DNA of 64,000 nt from Euborellia annulipes. Taxonomy: Eukaryota; Arthropoda; Insecta; Dermaptera; Anisolabididae. The stretch covers positions 1-64,000 of the forward strand of contig JAKCPI010007925.1 of assembly GCA_023213315.1 (NCBI GenBank). The letters run 5' to 3'. Position 1 is the first letter of the stretch; every line of letters starts with the position of its first letter. Below are positions 44,801 through 55,767 of this stretch, piece after piece. Under the pieces are notes generated by a model, which did not search any database, was not told the DNA's origin, and worked only from the letters and a program-made list of their open reading frames with translations. The translations under genes were made by a program, and so were the position numbers.

Positions 44801-44965
44801 AAGGTGTATTGGCTGGGTGCGAAGTAGGTGGTGGGGGAACCACGAATCGCTCGCAGCGCGCACCGTGGCCAAATAAGGAACTTTCGGAGGATCAACTGTC
44901 ACTAATTACTATTGAAATTTACGAAGTATTACGCATTATTAAGCAAAAATAATCAAATATGCGAC
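44801..44965. other. Short GC-richer stretch upstream of the THAP exon
   Basis: gtggtgggggaaccacgaat and cgcagcgcgcaccgtggcca (44830-44870) form part of a small hairpin. It could be the leader of the THAP gene. Unsupported beyond position. Confidence 0.35.
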
Positions 44966-45204
44966 ACGAAACCTAATGCGTAGTTAACTGCAAAAACAGT
45001 GATCACAAATTCTATAGATTTCCACAAGCAAGTTGGAAACGAGATCAACAAATGAAATGGATAATTGCTGTCAAGAGAAAAAAAGTAAGATAACCTATAA
45101 AAACCAACATTTCTTTTAATATTATTTTGTATGTTGTAGGAAGTAGCACAGAATTTACTTTTTGTTTTATTTCAGTGCTATGGATCGCCAAGGTTTATTC
45201 GATA
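44966..45204 (+). pseudogene. THAP zinc-finger domain, two exons, broken
   Basis: Exon 1 (44966-45088): MRHET, a TAA stop, then CVVNCKNSDHKFYRFPQ and ASWKRDQQMKWIIAVKRKK. It has the CxxxC, FYRFP and W of a C2CH THAP domain. It is followed directly by GTAAGAT. An acceptor TTTATTTCAG at about 45168-45177 leads in phase to CYGSPRFIR, the GSP region of a THAP domain, then a stop. The intron would be about 89 bp. THAP domains occur in host regulators and in P-element-type transposases. The remaining C-terminal AVPTIF box and Cys/His pair are missing. Two stops in under 60 residues point to a pseudogene. Confidence 0.65.
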
Positions 45205-45224
45205 AAATTACTTTATTTCTTTAC

Positions 45225-45315
45225 TTAGGTTAGGTTAGGGTGAAGTGGCCGTTCCCAAAGTGGGCCAATTAGGCCCTTTGTGATACCACGGTGGGGCTAT
45301 CCCCCTTTCTTAAGG
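45225..45315. repeat. (TTAGG)3 and adjoining short conserved block
   Basis: TTAGGTTAGGTTAGG at 45227-45241 is followed by gtgaagtggccgttcccaaa and tgggccaattaggccctttg. (TTAGG)n is the telomere repeat of most arthropods. Here it is only three units and internal. Confidence 0.6.
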
Positions 45316-46489
45316 CAGGATGTTTGAATTATTTGCGTCAAACTGGTTATTTCTTTACTTACTTCTCGTGAAGACAGTCATGAGAAAGCCCGTGTGTACT
45401 ATCCAGAAATTAATTGATTGTGCAATTTTAAACCCGGAAATAAAAAAGATTAACGTTATTATAGGCAGTGTAGATTTAAATTTACAAATAGAATATATGT
45501 AAATTATATTTCATTGGAATTATTTGTTTGTTTATTTATTCTTCGTAATGGCAGCCAGCCATTTGACATTTCAAAGTCCACCGTAAATGCAACCGCTAGT
45601 TGGCGCTTCCATCGCGCACACAGCTATTAATAAAAGAATTAAAAGTTTTTTCTTCCTTTAATCACCCCTGAGATCTCTCTCTGTCACATCTTTTCATCTA
45701 TTACCTTGAAGAAAAATGAAATTATTATTTTTTTATAAGAGTATGACGTTTAAGTTTCTTAAACGCATACCCTCATACACACTTTATAAAGTTGTTTTAA
45801 TTCACTTTTATCCGGGGTGTTGGTCATCCAGCTTTTATGTTCTCTCTCTCTAATACGCTTAGCCAAGTTGCAACTTGAAACTTTATGTTAGGACTATTGG
45901 TCAGAGAGAATTAAACTTAACCTCTCCCCCCGCACTGAAAAGGTCCTTAGGGAGAACTGAAAATTCAGTTAACTAACATCTTCTATCTATCTATATTATA
46001 TTATATTAATTATTAATATGATTTAATTTTAATAGGATCAAAAATTAAACTTCGTCCCAATGGATTTTTTTTTTTATTTCCCGCAAAGATATCAGTCGCT
46101 TTTTTCTCTTTAGATCTTTGAGTTTTATTTGATTTTTTCAAGGTTTGATTGATAGACTTGCATATTCCTACCCAAACATTTCCTATGGGAGAAATCGTAA
46201 CTTGAACAATTGAAGGGCTTAATGGAAGATAGTCATAAGCCACCATTCTGTCATTTTTGAGATATTCATGCCATTGCATTCTTTAAATATCCCTCACAAA
46301 GAGGTTTCTTGATTTTGCAATAGTTGGCTACATATAATAAGTGGAAGTTCTCTACTTGGCCAGCCAGCTAGTGATGATTTGAGAATTCAAATAGTCATAA
46401 GCCACAGCAAAATGGCGTTGAAATTAGAGTTTGGAAAAAACAGAAAATTTGGAAAACCGGTTTTTCTGTTTTTAATAAAGCGGAAAACC
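45316..46489. other. Unassigned AT-rich sequence
   Basis: No gene. 46180-46205 (cctatgggagaaatcgtaac) is a Helitron scrap. CT runs at 45842-45851. Confidence 0.45.
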
Positions 46490-46625
46490 CTTGATCCCTG
46501 TATCCATATGGGAAAAACTAACGCCATCTCTTGCCGCCTAGAGTAACTCGGTACTGCATCGTCTTCTAACGGTTTTTCGAGACGCGTACCTTGAGCCATT
46601 TGGTATCCAAATGGATTAAATGGGT
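46490..46625. repeat. Dispersed ~90-bp block (partner 56815-56915) and SINE A core scrap
   Basis: atgggaaaaactaacgccat, ctcttgccgcctagagtaac and tcggta are identical in the two copies, then diverge slowly through gcgtcgtcttctaa. 46592-46618 is a SINE A core (CCATTTGGTATCCAAATGG). Confidence 0.75.
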
Positions 46626-46904
46626 TCAGGAGCGACGTCTAAACGTACTTTAAAAATCACCCAGGGGGGGGGGTGGGGGGGTGTGAATTTTGACCAACCA
46701 AAAAAAACGTTCAACTTCTCGTCCTCACTCAACTTACACTTGTTTCTGCGTTTTTTTTTTAAATTTTTTTTTTGTTTTGTTCCACCACCCTCTTTTTGCT
46801 TTCTCCCTCGCCTACCAACATTTAAAAAAAAAATAGACTATTATAGGGAATTTTCCAATGCGGTTTTTTTTTTTAAATGAATTAAATTCATAAGAGATTA
46901 TTGG
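46626..46904. other. G-run and T-rich stretch
   Basis: G-runs at 46664-46681, then T-rich sequence to 46870. The open frame here has no known domain and is a by-product of T-runs. Confidence 0.5.
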
Positions 46905-47425
46905 GACATCAAGCTATAATTTTTTTGTGACTTATTAAAAAATTATCGTAATTAATTTTTTTGTTATCAAGCAAATACAAAAAAAAAACAATCTGTCCGA
47001 ATAATCTTTAATTTTTTTTAAATTTAAAAATGAATTTATTGTTATTATTAATCACATCACAGAAATTTTTAAAATAAGCTTAGATGATTTATTTAAAAAT
47101 CAAATGTCAAATTAGTTCAGCATTCTTGCAATAGATGGCAGGCTAGTCTAACAGACGATCGCCAAATGGCCTATATCTGGTTTATATTTATTTATTTTTA
47201 TGCTTTTATAAAAGATACATAACATATAATAACATTTATAAAGTATTTATTGTTAAAAGATCAATGAAAATCAACCAAATGCATTAAATATTATTAGCTA
47301 CCATTCTGGCATCTCTTGGCAAATTTTTGAATTACTTGATTTTTGGGCATACTTTTTATGACACACAACGCCCTCTTATCGGGAAAAAACATGCGTAACA
47401 CCTTCGCTCCCGTTCCTCTTAAATA
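46905..47425 (-). repeat. Dispersed ~500-bp repeat, second copy
   Basis: Reverse complement of 18545-19050 throughout (aagattattcggacagattg complement, ctagcctgccatctattgca complement, gaggcaagcatgtttttt). No coding capacity. Confidence 0.8.
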
Positions 47426-47944
47426 AAATCATCGGACTGCTTAAAACTAGTTTTTATTTTATCTGTATAGTATTTTTCATATTTTAAAATGAAAATTTCT
47501 TTTTTGTTTCAGGTAAGCATCAGTTTGACATCTTCAACATTTCGTAAGTCAAATATTAAAAATGCACCAGAAGGATTCTCATCTTTTAAATTTTAGGATA
47601 TTCTCTTTGAATTTATATGTATTTTCTTTGATAAATTCCTACAGATTATAGAGACAAATATCCAAAGATGTTATACGAACACGAACAAATGGACAATCAA
47701 TATCTAGATCACAACGTGACAGAGGGACGAACACGTTTTTTTTTTCAGTAGAATAAAAATAAAATTAATAAATCATCTAAAAGGACTTTATATAGATTCA
47801 GAAAGGCCTGGATTTAATTTTCCCGAAATAAATATGAGATACGCTAATAATATCTTCATTAATATTCCCTTCATTTAATAATAAATCTTGACACTTTAAC
47901 CAATAAAAAGAAAACAGAAGGCAACAACAATATTATAAAAAAAA
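47426..47944. other. Unassigned
   Basis: No gene. Starts with aaaatcatcggactgc, a SINE A scrap. Confidence 0.4.
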
Positions 47945-48985
47945 ATCTGGTGTGACTGGCGACAGCACACAACTTTCTCTTACCCTTCGGTAAGAGAAAG
48001 TTGTGCACTGTGCTGGTCACACCAGATTTTTTGTGTCGAGATATATTTAGTTTCCGATAGCACCTTAGTTTCAAACTTGGATTTTAAATGTTGACTGCTT
48101 CAAATAAACTATGGTTATTTTTCAAAATTTTAATCTCATATTTGGACATTTTATACACAATATAGAATCGTAAATAAATACAAAATTTCATAAGAATTGG
48201 AAAAAAAAATTTTAAATGCCTAAAAAGTTCTAAAGGGGACCCCCTTTTGAATCGAAATTAACATACAAATCCCTATAGGAAATTAACATTGTTCCTATGC
48301 GAAGATTAGGTGGAAAGGGAATTTAAAAAGAGTAGAGAGAGACGATAATGTTTGCAAGTGAGAGAGAGACATATATGTTTTCTTTGAAACAATTAAAGAC
48401 ACAAATAAATTTAAAAAAAATGGGAATTTAAATAATAATTGATTTTTAATCTAATAAAAAGAAAAAGATTTAAATTCCGTTACCATGGCAACCAGTTCTA
48501 TCTTTCCTATGAAGAACAAGAGTAAAGTGGTCTTCAGAAGATTTCAACGGCAAAATGAGAATATACATTTTAAAGAGCATCTAAAAAATAGTTCATTTAT
48601 GAATTTTAAAAAAATCCTTGGAGGGAATTTTGAGAAAATCGAAAAAAACTGAAAAAGTACATCAGTAAAGTACTAGTACTTTTTGGCCGATTTTGTTCAA
48701 AAGCTTATTTTGAGCGTGTGGGAAGGTACTTAAGTTAAATATAAAATTTCAATCCGGTAGCTCAATTCCTTCATGCTAAAAATCTGTCCACACATACAGA
48801 CACACGCACGCACACACACACACACACACATACATACATACACACACACAGACCAATTTGCGGGACCCACTTTTTGGACTCAGGGGACCTCAAAACATGT
48901 ATATCCATCAAAATCTCGACATCGAATTTTTGACATGATCGCAATACTTTCTCTCCTATATATTTCATATATAGGCTAAGAGAAA
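47945..48985 (+). mobile_element. Rep-B, complete copy
   Basis: The reference copy for the long variant: hairpin 47945-48030, Rep-B block 48035-48300, GA tract, X-box 48479-48492, GTACTAGTAC near 48670, CA/TACA tract 48788-48850, and terminal ggctaagagaaagt at 48972-48985. Confidence 0.92.
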
Positions 48986-49395
48986 GTAAAAAATCTGGTT
49001 ACCTTCGGTAATCGAAAGTTGTGTTCTGTGCGTGTCACACCAGATTTTTCGTGTCAACATATACAATATTTAGTTCCCGACAGTACGAAACATTTGAATT
49101 AAGATGTAAAATTTATAAGTTTGTGAAAATATTTATATTTTGTTACTATGGCATCCATTTATCCTATCTTCTCTATTAAGTACAAAAGTAAAGTGGTCTT
49201 CAGAAGATTTCAATGACAAAATGAGAATATACATTTTAAAGAGCATCTAAAAAATAATTGATTTTTGTATTTTAATCAAAATCGTTGGAGAAAATTTAGA
49301 GAAAATCGAAAAAAAACTGAAAAAGTACATCAGTAAAGTATTAGTACTCAACATATAATATCAATATATTATATATAGGCGAGAAAGTAAAATTT
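48986..49395 (+). mobile_element. Rep-A in tandem after Rep-B
   Basis: Begins at once with aaaaatctgg, half a hairpin, and ends ggcgagaaagt at 49378-49388. X-box degenerate (GTTACTATGGCATC, 49143). CA tract absent. Direct adjacency of two copies suggests insertion at the element's own end. Confidence 0.85.
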
Positions 49396-49771
49396 CACTT
49401 AAAAATAGGAAAGTTGTAACTAACATAAAGCAATCAAACGATAGGTATCTGAGATTCGGGATTGGTGGAAAGAGGGGGAGGGAGGGGGAAGGGGTAAAGA
49501 AATAGGGGAAGAGTAAAAAGGAAAGAAGGGGTTATTGGAAAAGCTTTACGAAAACCAATTCGAGGGAATTTGCCACAGAGAGAGAGAGAGAGAGAAGAAG
49601 GAAGAAGACCTCTTGAAACAAAGAGACGGGAAGAGGGGGGGGGTAGAGGGGAGAAGGGGAGGGGGAAGAATCGATCCTATTATTCTAAAAATACGATATT
49701 ACTCTTGTTGAAGAGTACGAATTTGACAGTATTTCTCTAATTAAAAATGATTTTACTAACATTATAAAGGA
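49396..49771. repeat. Polypurine tract
   Basis: 49445-49670 is almost all A and G on the plus strand (for example gggggagggagggggaaggg, 49474-49493), including a (GA)9 run at 49579-49596. No gene. Confidence 0.85.
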
Positions 49772-51155
49772 AAAAAATTTGGTGTGACTAATCACACAAC
49801 TTTCTCTACCTTTTTGGTTGTGTTCTGTCACACCAAATTTTTTGGGTTGACATATTTTTAGTTTTCGGCGATAGAATTTAAGGGTGCGTACACACCTGCG
49901 CTCTGCTCCGCTCGCGAGCAGTTCGCGGCTCGAAGATCGTTGCTCGTTGAAATTATTTATTTTGACGAACCTGCCAACGATCCAAAGAGATGGATCGCGG
50001 CGAGCAGCTCGCGAGCATCTCAAAACAACAACAACAAGCAGCTCGCGGCTCGTGTTCGTTGCTCGTTCCATTTTCATTGAAATTATTCATTTTGACGAAC
50101 CTGCCGCGATCCAAAGAAAAGCCACGAACATTTTAATTAATTTGGAATTTTTATTATTAATTATTTATAATTATTAATCGCAAATAGATTGTGTTGCTGA
50201 GCGAGCCTAATTAAGGAGACAACGACGTTGGTGGTGTACTAATCTATTTAAAAAACAGAATGGTAGTGAAATTGTGATGGACTTGAGGTCGCAACAAATA
50301 AACGGTCAATATAAGAATTTTACTCGAATGTCAGAGATTATTTGTCAAGTCTATTTAATATAAAAATAATAAATTTTAATATCAATTTATATTTTATATA
50401 ATTTTTTTTTTATTAAACCCGATCCTTTGAAAATATTTGATTAATTCTTCATTTATTGAAAACTGATATTAAAATTTACTTAAAAAATACTATATAAAAT
50501 CATCATAGGCCTATATTTTAAGGAAATAATATACATATAATTAACCTCCCTGGTCTCTGAGGGACATAGAAGATGATAATATTAAAAAAAAATATTTAAA
50601 TAATGATTTAGAGAAGACTTATAAAGGCTAAAAGTAGGTCTATTTTATATTTTGCTCGCGAGCTGTTCGCGGCACCGCAGCGCGCCGTCCAAATCTGAGC
50701 CGCGAACCATCAAAGGGTTTGTCGAAAAAGCCGACAAGAGATGGATCGCGGCGAGCAGCTCGCGAGCGACTCTCGAGCAGCTCGCGAGCATCTCAAAACC
50801 CGTACACATCTAACGAACATGGTGCTCGCGAGCGGAGCAGAGCGCAGGTGTGTACGCACCCTAAGATGTAATATTTATAAACATAAGAAAAATATTTATA
50901 TTTTTATACAATAGCTTCTTTCCTATGAAGCACAAGAGTAAAGGGTGCTTAAAAAGATTTCAAAAGCAAAATGAGAATTTACATTTTAATGACCATCTAA
51001 AAAATAATTGATTTATGTATTTTAATCAAATTCCTTACAACGAATTTTATAACAATTGAAAAAAACTGAAAAAGTACATTAGTAAAGTACTAGTACTCTT
51101 CGGCCGATTATGATCAAAAGCTTCGTGTCACGTGCCAGGGAGGCACCTAACTTTA
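49772..51155 (+). mobile_element. Rep-A split by a PIF-type MITE
   Basis: 49772-49878 is a hairpin and 5' block. 50865-51150 resumes gatgtaatatttataaacat and runs to GTACTAGTAC and gcacctaac. Joined, they are collinear with other copies. Confidence 0.85.
49879..50864. mobile_element. 980-bp PIF/Harbinger-type MITE with TAA duplication
   Basis: Element 49882-50861. The terminal inverted repeats begin GGGTGCGTACACACCTGCGC and match for about 39 bp. TAA lies at 49879-49881 and 50862-50864. Three-base TAA/TTA duplications are the mark of PIF/Harbinger. Subterminal gatggatcgcggcgagcagc repeats occur at both sides (49988 and 50740). The middle is AT-rich with no protein. Confidence 0.93.
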
Positions 51156-51158
51156 AAC

Positions 51159-51270
51159 GGGGGGGGGGGGGGGGGGGGCGGCGACATCACGCCCCGGGCG
51201 CTTCTCACAAAAGGGCGCCAAATGGTCCGCAAAACTAAACATTGCTGGATAATTTTGTCTCAAATGTAAA
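51159..51270. repeat. G20 run and hAT-like end fragment
   Basis: 51159-51178 is an uninterrupted G20. It is followed by cgggcgcttctcacaaaagg, similar to 6475-6495, and gctggataatttt. No opposite end. Confidence 0.6.
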
Positions 51271-51983
51271 GCCTTAGCTTGAGCCTATGACTTGATTTAT
51301 ATTGAAAACTAGCCAGCCTGTATTTACTGTTACCCAAATGGTTGCCAAGATGAGAGAGTTGCCTAACTCCCGGGGGTTTCTATCAAATGGACGGATAGAT
51401 GCCTCTACTAATATAATGACCAGTTGTCACATGCGGCCAAGAAGAATATAGTTAACATAATATAAGTTATAGTTGAAGTTTCTAAAATATTTTATATTTT
51501 TATCAAAAGCAGATCGGTTAAATAAATCAAAATGTAACAAACACTGACTGAGATCAGCTAATGTGAAAAAAAATAAAACAAATATTTTTTTTATTATTTA
51601 TATAGCGTATATATCTCTCTATAATAAAAAGATACCCCTATTGCTAACTACAAAAAAAGGGGCAAATAAAAAAAATTATTTTAATTAACTCTCTGTTTAA
51701 CCAACTTTCCGTTTTAATTTTGATACAAAATTTTGCATTCTTATAAAAGTTGAAATGACGCCACTGCTCGGGTCTCTAAATTCTCAAAAGGGAAAGTGCA
51801 AAAAATTCCAGAAAATTAATTTGCCTATTGGAAAGCATTGGCTTATGAATAATGAAAATAATTAAAAATTAAATTAAATTTTTATTTTCTCCAGTTAGAG
51901 AGATCGGTGATGGGGCTCAGAATTGATAAAGACAGACAAACGGACACTCCACCATTGTATATACACCGATTTTTCCTAAGTTA
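51271..51983. repeat. LINE 3' scrap and decayed Helitron
   Basis: 51415-51450 matches the LINE 3' UTR at 41970-42000. 51690-51965 contains accaactttccgttttaatt and gacagacaaacggacactcc, a worn Helitron 5' half. Confidence 0.55.
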
Positions 51984-52218
51984 AAGCCGTTTCACACGTA
52001 GGGTTTTCAGGTTACATTGCATGCGATATGACGTCACTGCAAGCAGAGACAGCAGTGTGATGCACTCGCACGAGACATGCAGATTTCAATCTCGGAGATA
52101 GTTCATTTAATAGTAGCCATAATAAAACTTGAACTGTCAAAAATTATAATAATACTTATTAATATATTCACACGTCTCAGATAGAGGGGCTTATTCAAAC
52201 ATGATGAGTTTGGAAGTC

Positions 52219-52986
52219 TAATGCCGAGTTGCAAGAAAACAGTTCTGTAAATATTTAAAAGTCTGTTAGTAAACATCGCTTTGGGCTTTAAAATTATAGG
52301 CTGTTGCTAAAGCAGCTTTAAAGGAACCGTTAACTATTCCCTACTGTTAAGATATATAGATAGATGCAAAACGATTGGGCCACCGAAAATGACAGCTTTC
52401 TATGTAGTTGGCCATTTGACCGCAAGGGCGCATTGTCAAATTGTATAATTTATAATAGTACCAAAATTATAGAATAAATAAAAATAGTAATTATATTTGT
52501 ATTCTTTAAATTTTAATTGTTAATATTAGGTTACAAAACAAAAAATGTTTAAATATTTAAATATCGTAAAATAAAAATAATAATCACGTTGGTTGATCAG
52601 ACTTTCAGATGTTAAATTATAAAGAAACTTGGAATATACTATAACCTCACTTTTTCTCTTTATCGAATGAATATCTATAATAATTAATAATATCGCTTAA
52701 AACGTTTCAGAAACAAAAGAAAACTCAATTAAATTAATGTATTTATATCTCACCTCTCTCCCGTGATAATATAGTCACTAAATTCATTTTTATTTCAATG
52801 AAACAAATCAGGTTAGTGGATACTTTATAGTTTAAAGCTCCGATTTTCGCCCTTTAGTTTAAATGCAGCTTTTACGAACCAATCACCTTTAAATACGTTC
52901 TTGCAACCCGAAATTATTTAGCGGAAGGTTTAAACCACCAATAGCGTTTAACGAACCGTTAAATACGTTCTTGCAACCCGGCATAA
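52219..52986. mobile_element. 762-bp MITE with TAA duplication
   Basis: Element 52222-52983. Ends TGCCGAGTTGCAAGAA and, inverted, TGCCGGGTTGCAAGAA. TAA lies at 52219-52221 and 52984-52986. PIF/Harbinger type by duplication. A diverged piece of the family, inverted, is at 60060-60140. Confidence 0.85.
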
Positions 52987-53035
52987 GGGTGGCGGAAATA
53001 GCCGAATGTTGCCTTTTTTTTTATAAAACATTTCA

Positions 53036-53707
53036 AAAAAATCTGGTGTGACTGGCGCACAGCACACAACTTTCTCTTACCTTCGGTAATCGAAAGTTGT
53101 GTTTTGTGCTTGTCACACCAGATTTTTTGTGTCGACATATATTTAGTTCCCGACAGTACAGAACATTCGATTTTCAAGGTGTAAAATTTATAAGTATGGG
53201 AAAATATTTATATTTTGTTACCATGGCAACCATTTCTCCTATCTTTTCTATGGAGTACAAGAGTAAAGTGGTCTTCAGAAGATTTTAATCACAAAATAAG
53301 AATATACATTTTAAAGAGAATCTAAAAAATAATTGATTTTTGTATTTAAAAAAAAATCGTTGGAGCAAATTTAGAGAAAATCGAAAAAAACTGAAAAAGT
53401 GCATCAGTAAAGTACTAGTACTCTTTGGTCGATTTTGTTAAAAAGCTTCGTGTCACGTCCCATGGGGGTGCCTAACTTAAATATAAAATTTCAACTTCCT
53501 AGCTCTTTTCGTTCTTGAGATATTTTGTTCACAGACACACACACAGAAAGACAGACAGACAGACCATGTCGCGAAAACCACTTTTTTGGATTCAGGGGAC
53601 CTCAAAACGTGAAGATCCATCAAAATCTCGACATCGAATTTTTGACATGAATCCAATACTTTCTCTCTCTATATATATTAACATATATATAGAGGTAAGA
53701 GAAAGTA
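53036..53707 (+). mobile_element. Rep-A, complete copy
   Basis: A clean reference copy: hairpin 53039-53127, X-box 53217-53230, GTACTAGTAC at 53413-53422, short CA/GACA tract 53530-53562, conserved 3' block, and AT hairpin with ggtaagagaaagt at 53695-53707. It sits inside the PIF-type element, so Rep-A moved after that element. Confidence 0.92.
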
Positions 53708-53949
53708 AAAATAAAACGTAGGCTGTCAAAATGAAATAACCTCACTTTTTGGTTAAAGTCAGCCATGTTGGATGACGTGCAAAATCCGACTCTGGGATTG
53801 GTCAATGCATGGGTTTGGAAAAAGGCATGCAAAAAAATAGAAAATGGGGAATCAGCCAAAAAAAATCATGCAATCAGACACTAGGGTCATAAATAACGTC
53901 ATATCGCATGCGATATATCCAGAAAACCCTCCGTGTGAAACGGCCTTTA

Positions 53950-54836
53950 CAAGGATGTTGTATTTGTTAATGTTAATCGTCGGAGGGGGGTATCAGTGGG
54001 GGAATCCCCCTTCCCAGGCGCAAAACCCGCCGAACGTTATTTTTATAATAAATCAATTTAGATTCTTCTTTGAGTCCCTTCAGTCATATCTGGTGTGACA
54101 CTTTTTTTTTTTTATTGGGAATTTTTTCAAATTTTCTTTCTTTTTTTTTTGTATTTCAACTTTATAAAGTTTAAATTAATTCTCTTTCTTGTCTTATTTT
54201 TTCTTACATCTTCTTCGTCTTTGGTGTTTCTCTTCTTCTTCATCTTGAGGGAATTTAATTTCTCTTGAGATATATTTATTATTATTATTATGTCGTTTTA
54301 TTTACCTTCAATTCTTTTGTTCTAAATTGTATTTTCAGATATGAGACATTCTTTTTTGAGTTCAAAGAAATAAATAAATAGAAGATTGACTCTACCTTTT
54401 TTTTCTCATTTCACCATCAAAGTGTGAATTCAAACATGAAGCTCTTTCTCTCTCGTTCTTATTACTCTTGGCAATTTTTTTTTTTTTTTTATTCCTAGGA
54501 AAAAAATCTAAATTATCACTGGACTGTTTTAAAAAATCCCACAAGCAATTGACTTCAAAGGTTTTATTTAAAAAGAAAAAAAAAACGTCATCAAAAATAA
54601 TAAGATATTCACTTTCTGATCACACAAATTTTTATAATTATTTTAAACGAGAGGTCAAAATCATTGTGCGGTTTTATGAAACCACGATGCAAATGAAACT
54701 TTTTTTTTCGAATAGTAGGCGTTTAACTGAAAATTATTCAATTAAGGGTATTAAAATAGCGTTTTTACAAAATATTAAGATAATCTAGAGATATAGATAA
54801 TTATTGTAAAATTAAAAATTGAATAATTAAATCTTA
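53950..54836. other. T-rich and AT-rich spacer
   Basis: Long T-runs (54104-54115, 54475-54490). The 106-codon open frame at 54468 has no domain and is dominated by F/K runs. No gene called. Confidence 0.5.
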
Positions 54837-55478
54837 TCTATATATAATAATTGCGGTGTGTCCGTCTGTCCGTCTGTCCGTCCGTCTGTCACGCTCTGTT
54901 TGACCAACTTCCCGTTGGAATTTTGAAACGAAATTTTGCAGTCTTATAAAGGACGTTATGGAGAGTCCCGGAAAAAATACTCGGGTCCCGAAATTCCTAT
55001 AACTTTTTGAGTTATTAATTGCTAAAGTTACGATTTCTCCCATAGGAAATGTATAGAGAAATATTTACGTATTCTTTGCAGTTGTGTATTCTTTGAATGT
55101 AAACAAATCCTCAAGCAGGCACTGGACTGGAATACTTAGTTGTTAGTAATAATAATTTTCTTTTCATAATTAAGAAAAGGCGAGGGTCCGCCGCAGGCGG
55201 GCCCGAGCCAGCTGATGGGGGTCCAGGGGGGCGTAGCCCCCCTGTCTAGACGCCAGCCCGTTTCTCATAATTAAGAAAGGCGAGGGTCCGCCGCAGGCAG
55301 GCCCGAGCCAGCTGGCGGGGGGTCTAGGGGGCGTAGCCCCCGTTCTAGACGCCAGCCCGTTTCTCATGAGAAAAGGCGAGGGTCCGCCGCAGGCGGGCCC
55401 GAGCCAGCTGGTGGGGTCCAGGGGGCGAAGCCCCCCTGGCTAGACGCGGAGCCCGCCGAAGGCGGGCGGCGCGGCTAG
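54837..55478 (+). mobile_element. Helitron, non-autonomous, complete
   Basis: 5' TC at 54837 after A (54836). 3' CTAG at 55475-55478 before T (55479). A hairpin GCCCGCC-GAA-GGCGGGC lies about 9 bp before CTAG. TC start, CTRR end, 3' hairpin, A/T insertion site and no duplication are the Helitron marks. Near the 3' end a 96-100-bp GC-rich module is repeated three times (anchors gcgagggtcc at 55180, 55280, 55376). The 5' half has a GTCCGTCTG microsatellite. No Rep/helicase. Confidence 0.92.
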
Positions 55479-55767
55479 TTATTTTATAATTCTTCATATA
55501 TATTAAATATCAATTTTCCTACTTTTGTCATTTATATGGAGAGAGATCAAATATTGTAGCGTAAATTATCTAATTTTTTTTAGCATATTCCTCATATAGC
55601 AATAAATATTTTTCCAAGCAACAGGATTTCATAATTTTCAGAATCCGATGTCCTCTCGCTTCTGTATCCCTCGATAAATGCCCTTCGAAGGTGATCGTAT
55701 AAAGGGCATCTGAGATATGGCTTAATGTCTCTTCCTCGAAAAGACAACAGACATTACAAACTTCCGC
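55479..55767. other. Spacer
   Basis: No gene seen. Confidence 0.4.

Larger units (their letters stand above)
51981..53949. mobile_element. 1,963-bp PIF-type element with TTA duplication, carrying two nested insertions
   Basis: Element 51984-53946. Ends AAGCCGTTTCACACG and, inverted, AGGCCGTTTCACACG. Inverted similarity extends about 50 bp to gcatgcgatatgacgt. TTA lies at 51981-51983 and 53947-53949. Inside lie a 762-bp MITE (52222-52983) and a full Rep-A (53036-53707), so the original element was about 530 bp. No transposase. Confidence 0.85.

Noticed and set aside
49685..50177. 130- and 97-codon frames on opposite strands
   Set aside because: They lie across the end of a MITE and the Rep-A hairpin, and use the GC-rich inverted repeat. 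No domain.
54468..54788. 106-codon frame
   Set aside because: Low-complexity T/A-run translation with no domain.
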